NCBI GenBank assembly: GCA_027604685.1
Contig: JADHYX010000216.1
Location: 1-29,786, forward strand
DNA: 29,786 bases
From: Lobulomyces angularis
Taxonomy: Eukaryota > Chytridiomycota > Chytridiomycetes > Lobulomycetales > Lobulomycetaceae
Direction: 5' to 3'
Made by a program: the position numbers and the translations under genes. This document shows positions 21,933 to 29,786 of the stretch, one piece after another; the stretch's first letter is position 1; each line of letters begins with the position of its first letter. Under the pieces are notes generated by a model, which searched no databases, had not been told where the DNA came from, and was given only the letters and a program-made list of their open reading frames with translations.

Positions 21933-24900
21933 TTAATTTGCTTTAAAGCTGTAATTTGCTTTTCGACCTTTGCTTTGAATTTGCTGGAAAAAAAAATGTA
22001 ATAAATATTTTGAAAAAGAAAAATTTTCTCTTTACCTTTTTTCTTTCTGTGTTTTTCCTTGCATTGTAATAAGGTAAAGAATCTGGGTCCTCGTGAGACA
22101 TTCTCTCCGATTGAATCTTATCGAATTTTTCACCAATATCTATAACATCTTCCACTTGCAATCCAATTTGATTATTTTCATCAACCACTTCAACTAAGTT
22201 TTGGCCATAAAGATTTTCATAATATTGCTCAAATTCTTGCATCAGTCGCTGCCTACATTGATCTACTAATCTTGAGCAGTATTCTATTTCTTTTCTAGTT
22301 TGTTTAATGATTTCAAATTTTTGTCTGTATTGTTGTCTTAACGTTTTTAATGTGTTCAATAGATAATATTCTTCCTCGTCAATTACAATATGTTCCTTAG
22401 AATCTGTGAAGTCTAAATATAAATGATTTTTTTTTTTTTGGAAAAATTTGTTAAAAATTAATTTACTTTTTTAGTTAATTAATTTTGTTTTACCTCCAGA
22501 ATTTCTTTCCGCATATTTTTTATCTAAATTTTGCTTTGTAGTGTCTAATTCATCTTTGATTGAATTTAATTCTTCGGCTACTTCTTTAGCCAATTTTTTC
22601 TTTTGTCTTAAGATATCTAAAGAACGATGTTTAAATTTTTATATTACTATTTTTATTATTTTTAATTACTCTTATTTTCAATCAAAACTTTGCTCATGTC
22701 AGAACCTTTTCCCTTCTTAAAGCTCTCAAATTCTTCTGGTCTACTTGGTGGTGGTAAGGTTGTTGGAATGGAAACTTTTTTGCTTGGGGATAGGGCTGCA
22801 TTTAACCCATCATTTGTTATATGTTGATTTCCGTTTATTGGTGGAAGTTGATTTGGATTATTGGAGCTCATGTTGTTTGCAGCAACATTACCACTTTGTT
22901 CATCCTTGATTGCTGTGGAGCTTTCCACTACATCCTTTTCAGTCTAGAAAAAATCAGTGTTATTGAACATTTCTGTATTCGTACCTCTTCATCCTCGTCA
23001 TTATGACCGGAGTTAAGTACTCGACTTAACTGTGAATGTTGTAAATTACTTCCTTTTTGAGCACCTTTCCTTCTTTTATCCTTACCCTTTAAATTTGATT
23101 TTTGCGGTGCCTACAAAAATACTGAACACCACAAAATATATAGCAATCTTACCAGTCCTATACCAAAACCACTGCCTTCAACGTCTCCAACACCAATATC
23201 TTGGTCAACTTCTTTCATCTAATGTACAAGTTAAATTAAAAAAAGCAAAATTAAACTGATACTAACTTCATTAAATTGTTGTAACTTTTCAGAATGAATC
23301 GCAGTGGCATCTCTCGATCCGGTTGGTAGTGTCATCATTGAATTATTATTAGCTGCTTTATTTCCAAGAAACTTTAATCGTTCTTCTCCCTCAATTTCAA
23401 GAAGTTTCACCAAATTTTTAAATTGGTTAAAACATTCTCGAATTTGCCTCAAATTAACAATTTCTATTTCTTCAATTTCCCCATCAACATAGCTAAAAAA
23501 TTAATTTAAAAGTTATGATTTTAAACTGAATAAATTTAGTTACCTTCGTAAAGTTTTATTTAATTCCATTTTTTGTTGCTCGTTTAATGGTTCGTAATGA
23601 ACATGACTTCTATTTGTTAAAGTATCATGCATGCTTAACTCTTGCTTTAATTCTTTGATTTCTCTTTCATATTTTTTTATTAATGCCAGGGGATCATATT
23701 GAACATTTAATTGAGGGGTGGTTGAAACACACATCATTCTTGTTGCAAATCTTAAAGTGGAAATCGTTTCTTCACTGCAAATATTAAAAAAAAAAAAAAG
23801 ATTCAATGATAAAAAATTATTTTTAATGATAAAAAAACATACATGTGCTCTTTTTCTCCCCATATATTTGCAATTAAAAGTGTATTACAATTTCCACCAA
23901 GTGCATCTCGTAAGACATTAGTTAATTTTGATTGTCGATATGGAATATGTTCACTAATTTAAATTTTAAGCTTTTCATTTTTTTGCAGTAATACCGTTTT
24001 TTGTCAGCTAATGCAATAATGACCTGCTCCAAAAATGTCAATGATTTATTTATATCTAAAAATAAAATAAAAAATTTTTCATGTATAAAAATATATCATA
24101 CACATCGCCTCCTTCAAAGAGACTCCAGTGGTATGTGTTTTTGATAATCTTTCTGAACCAGCCAAATCCACTAAATTCAGTTTTGAGTAAATGACTTTTT
24201 CTGACGATTCAACTCTAGACCTCATTTCAATATATATTGTAAAAATACAGTGAGATCTGATGTTAAATTTTCATTAGTTTTTTTTGATAAAATCAACAGA
24301 ATAAAAGTAAAAAATTATCGAAAAATTTAAAAAAAAATTACCTAGTTGAAGATTTATTCAATTGATGCTCAGATATAGATCTGTTGGTTTCACCTTCAAA
24401 AAGGTAATTTAGCGCTTCTTCTTCTGAATTAGCAATTTCAGAGGTCAAACCTCTCACATTTGAATTCCCATTTTTATCTTCCACAACATTCAAATTACTT
24501 TCTATTTGAAATTGATCCTGACTATTATTTTCTGACACGTTTTTTGACAAAAGATCGATCATTTGCTCATTGTAAATCTCTAGATAACTTACTCTAACGC
24601 TACAAGCCGTTTGTGGCCTATCAGCGATATCCTTATATATTTGAGATATTGTTCTAGGAATTAAACCTCTATGTTTAAAGTTTTCTGTTGCACCAGTCCT
24701 GATAGTAGATTAGTTTTTCTAGTAATTTAATTTTTTTTTTAATAATTTTTTATTTCTTTACATTGTAAAAGTTTTTCCTGCACCAGTCTAACATCAAGTT
24801 AAATAAAATTATTTAGAATATTTAAAAGAAATAATGGCAAACGGCTATACCTGTCCATAGGCCAGAATCGTACCATTATAACCATCAAACAGCCCTTTTA

Positions 24901-25211
24901 CAATTGGTGCAGCACATTCCTCGAATACATTTTCTTGCGATGCATTGTGTAAAATACTATCAAACTTAAAATCCCAATCTTCTTGTTGATTATTGATGTA
25001 ACCTCCTTCTGTATCTTTTGGAATGTGAATATGTGTAGACTTAAAAATTTTAAAATTTTAAAAGTTAAATTTATAGTTTTTTTAAATATTATTTTGTATT
25101 AATTTTTTTTTTCTTTACTTTTTTATCTAAACCAAAATTAATAATATCCTGTGCAAAATTACTAGATGGTCTTGTCCGTAACACAACTTTAACATGCTTC
25201 GACTTACTCAT
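21933..25211 (-). CDS. KIF9: Kinesin-9 family motor, KIF9 type
   Basis: KIF9 orthologues are microtubule motors in motile cilia and flagella, acting at the central apparatus. Fifteen exons give a protein of 821 residues (human KIF9 is about 790). The motor domain contains '[19 protein letters not shown]', '[16 protein letters not shown]', the split P-loop '[13 protein letters not shown]', '[16 protein letters not shown]', switch I '[14 protein letters not shown]' and switch II '[14 protein letters not shown]'. The neck and tail keep kinesin-9 hallmarks: '[15 protein letters not shown]', '[16 protein letters not shown]', '[18 protein letters not shown]', '[17 protein letters not shown]' and '[13 protein letters not shown]'. 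Exons: 25211-25119, 25039-24851, 24787-24762, 24698-24342, 24256-24102, 24055-23995, 23953-23843, 23774-23544, 23492-23267, 23218-23153, 23110-22985, 22943-22670, 22616-22494, 22412-22036, 21983-21933; they sum to 822 codons in frame. Confidence 0.96.
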
Positions 25212-25518
25212 AGAGTGTATTATTTATTTCAAATTTGATATCTAATTTTTAATTTTCAATTATCAACTTAGAAATTTTTTTTTTTTTTTTTTTTTCGCGT
25301 TTCAATCCAAAATTAATGAAAGCATAATCAGTTTCAACTAAAGATTTAAGATCAACGTTTATTAAATTTAAAATAAAATAATACAAATATTTTAAAGAAT
25401 AAAAAAAGGAAAAAAACAAAAAAAAAAAAATTACATTTTCATTACTAACCGAAAAAATTTCGTTAATTAATAGATATTTTCGTTAATTAATAGATATTCT
25501 AAATATTTTTTATATCAC
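25212..25518. other. Intergenic between KIF9 start and PWWP gene stop
   Basis: 307 bp between tandem minus-strand genes: KIF9 promoter plus PWWP gene 3' end. It contains a long T tract (about 25268-25295) ending in CGCG, A-rich runs, and a 20-bp tandem duplication (25461-25500). No coding signal. Confidence 0.5.
25461..25500. repeat. Tandem 20-bp repeat, two units
   Basis: CGTTAATTAATAGATATTTT is followed directly by the same 20-mer with one change in its last bases (..ATTCT). It lies 18 bp beyond the PWWP gene's stop and contains the palindrome TTAATTAA in each unit. Confidence 0.85.
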
Positions 25519-27546
25519 CTATTTTTCAATCTCTTTACTACTTTTTAACGGTGAATCTCCCCTTAATTTTATCGGGGATAATGGTTTTTCCCTGGTAGGG
25601 GAAATTATCTTATCGTTTGTTGGTGAAGATGCTTTCTCTTTTACAGGTGACGTACTACGATCCTTTAATTTAGATGCGACTTCCTTAGCAGGGGAAACAT
25701 CTCTCAACGGTGATTTATTATTCTCAACTGATTTATCAATGTCACCCTCTGCAGAGGGCCCTTGTTGTTTCATTGGAGAAGATTCTTTCAGTTTATTTGG
25801 TGAAGCAGACCTATCCTTTTTAGGGGATCCGACTTTCTCTTTTGCTGGAGAAATACTACGCTGCTTTTGCGTTGGTGAAGTCATTTCTTTTTGAGGTGAG
25901 GCACTACGTGCTTTATTAGATACTTCAACTATATTATTCCCAGATGAAGCATTTTCCTTTTTCGGAGATAAAGCACTTTCATCTTTCATTACAAAATCAG
26001 GTATATCAGATCTAAAAAAAATTGCAAAAAGGGAATAAAAATAATGTGACACAATTTTAAGATACTTTTGTGCATCGTTTCCTGCCATGTCAATGTCATT
26101 CGCTGCAGGAGCGGTAGCAGAATCTTCTAAACAATTTTTCCATTTTGCTAGTATAGTATTTACTCGGGCTTTTATGTGGTACTTATCAGCTTCCTCAGAA
26201 AAATCTATTCCAGGTATCTTTTTCAAAACTTTTCCAAGTTTCGTTGTCTATAATATTAATATTTGATTAATGAAAATTTATCCACTGCATACCTTCAAAT
26301 GTTCAAAAAAATTATTATTTACAGGTAGCATTTCTACTTGAAGAAGGCATTCATGGGCTTTTTCAAAAGATCTTTCCTAAAGAAAAAAAAAATTTGATAT
26401 ATTCAAATACTAATTTGTAATACATCTCGTTCCTCCTTTAACTGCAGAAATTTTTGCAACTTAATTCTCATTTTCATAACTCTGTCCAACGCATCTATAA
26501 ATAATCAATGTTATTAATTTTGCGGAAAGCAGTAGTCATATTTGAATATGACAGGGAACATTAAAATACGTACCAGTGTCTTCCAACGACAGATAAAATT
26601 CAGTTGATTCTTTTTCCTCTTCGTTGTCACTTTTTTTTACAAAACTTCTTCTTCGCCTATCTTTTGTTGCGCTATCATTTCCAGGTTTCTTTTTCTTTGA
26701 TTTCTTTGATGAATGCTCACTTTCCAATGCTTCATCGTCCTCAGTCTCATCTTGCGCTACACTTTTTCTTGCTTTCTTTTTACTGCCATCTAAGTAAAAA
26801 TATAATAAACAAAAAAATGGTAATTTAATGTAAACCTTCATTGTTAGTAGATTTTCTCTTTTTAATTTCAGGAGGAGCAGGAGGTTCAAATAAGCATTCA
26901 GGAGTTTTTGCTTCTTTTAAAGCTCGCAAAAACTGATGAGTTTTATTTTTGTTGGAAAAATCATCCCAGTGGGAGGCTAATGGTTTAACTTCATCTTGAG
27001 AAAACCAACCACTGATAAAAAAAAAAAAAAGGATTTTAAGTTAATGGAATATTAATAACAATAATAATAATAATAAAATATTAATGATAATTGATAATAA
27101 AATAAATTTAAATGTGCTACTTTTTCAACACCAATTTTTACTCCCTCACAAGAATTTTGTAGAAAATATTCAATTTAAAAAAAACTGATAAGCATTTTAC
27201 TAAATAAAATAAAATAATGAAAAAAAAAACTTACTAATCTCTGGAACCAAAGAAATGAACACAAATGGAATCCTTCTTTGGTTTTGATTTTAACACTTCT
27301 GATGATAAAGAATCTTCAGACACAATCTATTTTGTAAAAGTTTTAACTAAATTAAATTTTTATTAAGAAACTACCATTCCTGGCCACCAAGGATATCCTT
27401 GTGATGGAAAGTTCAATAACTCAAAATAAGTAAAATATACTAATAAAAAAATTAAAAAAACCTTTAATTTTTGCCCAGGTTAGATCGCCAATTTTGAAAT
27501 CATTTTCTTGGCTGTTTTTCAATGAGTTATTTTCCTCTTCTGTCAT
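25519..27546 (-). CDS. PWWP + TFIIS-N/IBD-like chromatin protein with SPxK-repeat tail (HDGF/LEDGF-like)
   Basis: Nine exons encode 473 residues. The N-terminal PWWP domain, 'DLTWAKIKGYPWWPGMI' with 'ICVHFFGSRDYGWFSQDEV', reads methylated histone H3 tails and binds DNA. A lysine-rich nuclear region follows ('KKSKKKKPG', 'RRRRSF'). Then comes a helical domain, 'ALDRVMKMRIKLQKFL' to 'ARVNTILAKWKNCLED', like the TFIIS N-terminal/integrase-binding domain of LEDGF/PSIP1. The C-terminal 160 residues carry about 14 Ser/Thr-Pro sites, mostly SPxK or SPKK (e.g. 'SASPQK', 'SISPAKEK', 'GSPKKD'), candidate CDK targets and A/T minor-groove binders. Exons: 27546-27462, 27397-27375, 27326-27235, 27011-26836, 26789-26574, 26494-26424, 26376-26293, 26247-26066, 26011-25519. 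Exon 2 is 23 nt and encodes most of the PWWP motif. Fungal alternatives include Pdp3-like proteins. Confidence 0.9.
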
Positions 27547-28571
27547 TTAAACTGGAATTTTAATCAATTATAAAATTTTTGTAACACAAGAGTAGGGTTT
27601 ATTTGCACAAACTTCTCCATCAATGGCAGGATAAGAGCAATGTCGTTTTTATTAAATGTATTAGTAGATTCAGAGAATAAGCTCTGCTTGAATCTTTATT
27701 ATTCCTCATGCAGTTTAATTTTTAGAACAACTTTTTTTTGGTGCATTTGTTGACCGATTGAAAAAGGCAAGAAGGATGAATTTCTTTAAGATGTTTCATA
27801 ACTGCATATCATCGCAATAGCGTCGCAATACAAAATAATGGTATTAGGAAAAATTACTTTGTTGTAAAATAACATTTATGTATGATGCATCACTTCAATA
27901 TACCTATGTACTTGAACAAAAGATCCACTAATTAATTCCTTTAGTTCCTTTTAACATTTAAAAGGTTTGGTTGTATGAAGCTTTTTCAGAGTGTAAACTC
28001 TCTGAAATGGTAGTTTTTTAGATGTTATACTAAAAAAATTGATGTTACACAATAGTTTTTCAATATCAAAATATCTAAATTGTAAGTTTTAACAGCTTTT
28101 ATTATACTACTTATTTTCTATTGCTCATCTCATTAATTCTATCCTTCAATTTTAATTTTCCTTTTCAATTCATAATCTTTTTCAGTTGCTTTATTTTTCT
28201 AATGGATGGCATTAATACACTTTAATTCAGTACTAATTTTCTTTTTTTTCTAGGTAGGTGGAGAGTTTTTTTTTATTGTAAACTATGACTTTGAGAAGCC
28301 TTACAATTACATTCCCTTCTTCTTTTGTGTATCATTTACAATCATATATCTTACTTTTCTTAGTTCTGCTGGTTTTTTTGCAGTCAAATGTTGTTTGCCA
28401 AAAATTTTCAAAAAGCGACACAATATTTGGTATAAAAATTAAATTTCAATTAATATTAATTGAACTTTTTTTAACTAGGCTGTTGATGAATTACAGAGCC
28501 TGCACTTTTTTTTTTTTATCCCTTAATTCTACAACTAGCAGTATTAATCAATTATCTATTTTTAGTGAAGA
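27547..28571. other. Intergenic, divergent PWWP / eL30 promoter region
   Basis: 1,025 bp between two outward-facing starts, the largest gap in the window. It contains an 8-bp perfect hairpin at 27984-28007 and T-rich stretches approaching the eL30 start. A hydrophobic open frame (28285-28584) overlaps the eL30 start in another frame and matches nothing known. The T-rich tracts ending TAG/CAG just before the eL30 ATG could belong to a 5' UTR intron, as is common in ribosomal protein genes. Confidence 0.45.
27984..28007. other. Perfect 8-bp hairpin in intergenic DNA
   Basis: TTTCAGAG, an 8-nt spacer, then CTCTGAAA. It lacks the U-tract placement of a bacterial-type terminator, which would not be expected here anyway. 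Role unknown. Confidence 0.5.
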
Positions 28572-29012
28572 ATGGCACCAGTAGGAAAAAAAGCCAAAAA
28601 GAGCACCAGTGAAAATATTAACTCTAGACTTGCTTTAGTCATGAAGAGTGGAAAATACCATTTAGGTTACAAATCTACTTTGAAAACTTTAAGACAAGGA
28701 AAATGTAATTTTAGTAGTTAATTTTTTTATATTCTAATTTTTTAATTTAGCTAAATTAATTATCATTTCTGGTAATTGTCCTCCATTAAGAAAATCAGAG
28801 TTAGAATACTATGCTATGTTAAGTAAAACTGGTGTTCATCACTACAGTGGAAGTAAGTTTTTTACAAATTTTTTCTTAATATTTTTTTTTTTTTCATTAT
28901 AATTTTAGATAATATCGATTTAGGTACTGCTTGTGGTAAATATTTCCGTGTTGGAAGCTTATCAATTGTTGACCCTGGTGATTCTGATATTATTGCAAAA
29001 CAAACTGAGTAG
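28572..29012 (+). CDS. RPL30: 60S ribosomal protein eL30
   Basis: eL30 is a small protein of the large ribosomal subunit with a kink-turn RNA-binding fold; in yeast it also binds its own transcript to block splicing. Three exons, 28572-28704, 28751-28852 and 28909-29012, sum to 113 codons in frame, giving 112 residues. The sequence is almost collinear with human RPL30: '[16 protein letters not shown]' corresponds to '[20 protein letters not shown]' here, followed by '[19 protein letters not shown]', '[20 protein letters not shown]' and 'VDPGDSDII'. Donors are AAAT|GTAATT and GGAA|GTAAGT; acceptors are TTTAG. The C-terminus 'AKQTE' is slightly shorter than in animals. Confidence 0.98.
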
Positions 29013-29786
29013 AAGCATTACAAGCAAATAATTTAATTACATATAATCTTTATTAATAAAAGTTAAATTCTGTGCTTATTCTTTTATTTTTTTCTTGTAC
29101 CTGTTCAATATTACTTGAGAGCTATTTTGCTCAAATTTGAGCTCGGTTTTTTATATCACTGAATTAAAGGATAGAAATATGATTAAAAATATTTTATTTA
29201 AATAATGATTCTATATTAGTTTCAGATATTAAATTTTCGATCATATTAGAAGTTCTGTTTCAGAGACATTTTATCCAAGTCTAGTTTGAAAATTATATAA
29301 AATAAAAATTCAAACAAATTAAATTGATGAAAAAGAAGATGAATAAAAAATTTCATTTCATAAATTAATTCAAATGTGAGTTTCGATATGAAGTTCAATT
29401 GAGTAATTTTGGATAAATCATTATTTCTCTTTAAAAATTAATAAAAAAATTTTAAAAATTTTAAAAATGATTATATTTTTTTAATTTTTATTTATATGAA
29501 TACTTTTGAAAATAGACGTTTTTGGATATGATGGTATAAACTTTCATTTAAAAGAAGAAGCTGTACACAAGATAGTCGACATTAGATCTTCTGTATCCGT
29601 ATGCTGTTTTGTAATTAACAATTCTGTTTGTTTTCAATCCAATTTTGTATAGTTTGTTTTACATAAATCCAGTGATTTCAACTGCTTTACCGATTGAGAT
29701 ACATCTATTTTTATTTTCATTTTTTGTTTTTATTTAAAATTTATCAAACAAAAAAAAAAAGGTTACTTATTTAAAATCTACTTAGT
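29013..29786. other. Intergenic to right window edge
   Basis: 774 bp after eL30. Mostly A+T-rich without recognisable genes. A 50-codon plus-strand frame at 29500-29649 has less biased composition ('DVFGYDGINFHLKEEAVHK') and could be an internal exon or gene fragment, but has no ATG nearby and resembles no family I know. Confidence 0.4.
29055..29060 (+). promoter_or_regulatory. Probable poly(A) signal of eL30
   Basis: AATAAA, 43 bp after the eL30 stop codon, in the expected position for 3' end formation. Confidence 0.5.

Noticed and set aside
27055..27115. AAT-rich microsatellite-like stretch
   Set aside because: It is inside a PWWP-gene intron and is ordinary A+T-rich simple sequence.
28285..28584. 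Hydrophobic plus-strand frame that looks like a signal peptide
   Set aside because: Poly(T)-driven hydrophobicity, overlaps the eL30 start in another frame, no known family, and trial splicing gave early stops.

Overview
This is a gene-dense, strongly A+T-rich stretch of a eukaryotic nuclear genome. The genes use the standard code and are cut by many short introns (mostly about 40-120 bp, GT..AG, often with a CTAAY/CTAAA-like branch site). Most intergenic gaps are a few hundred bases. The gene content gives a profile: mitochondrial complex I subunits (NDUFV2, NDUFB2) mean a respiring organism, and a complete kinesin-9 of KIF9 type, a motor of motile flagella, means the organism or its spores swim. 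Together with compact gene spacing, this fits a zoosporic early-diverging fungus (chytrid, blastocladiomycete or aphelid-like) or a similar flagellate protist. That lineage call is inference.

Layout: 1-8630 (-) most of UTP20, a giant HEAT-repeat ribosome-biogenesis protein that runs off the left edge. 8854-10637 (-) an HtrA-type serine protease with an N-terminal membrane anchor and a PDZ domain. 11234-13330 (+) an Ariadne-type RBR ubiquitin ligase. 13546-14522 (-) an HTATIP2/FMP52-like short-chain reductase. 15082-17229 a mitochondrial cluster: NDUFV2 (+), NDUFB2 (-) and a LYR-motif protein (+); the last two are divergent from a 76-bp spacer. 17531-18642 (-) a WW domain fused to a BPL_N/glutamine-amidotransferase-like domain. 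19501-21806 a mobile-element island (below). 21933-25211 (-) KIF9. 25519-27546 (-) a PWWP + TFIIS-N/LEDGF-like chromatin protein with an SPxK-repeat tail. 28572-29012 (+) ribosomal protein eL30.

The most unusual part is 19501-21806. It holds two Fanzor genes (eukaryotic relatives of TnpB, RNA-guided nucleases) arranged head to head. The minus copy keeps an open RuvC/zinc-ribbon half with the D-E-D catalytic set. The plus copy is a pseudogene with stops, frameshifts and an intron-like insertion. Both are truncated at the same place just upstream of the RuvC domain. Their downstream non-coding flanks resemble each other, share a hairpin at the same position, and end in 34-bp blocks that match at 30 positions. 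This is where omega-RNA and the right end of such elements are expected. The 34-bp blocks therefore form inverted repeats bounding the whole island.

The other genes are housekeeping: ribosome production (UTP20, eL30), mitochondrial respiration and quality control (NDUFV2, NDUFB2, LYR protein, HtrA), ubiquitin signalling, chromatin and flagellar motility. No operon-like logic is expected, but several divergent pairs probably share promoters. I saw no tRNA, rRNA or CRISPR array.
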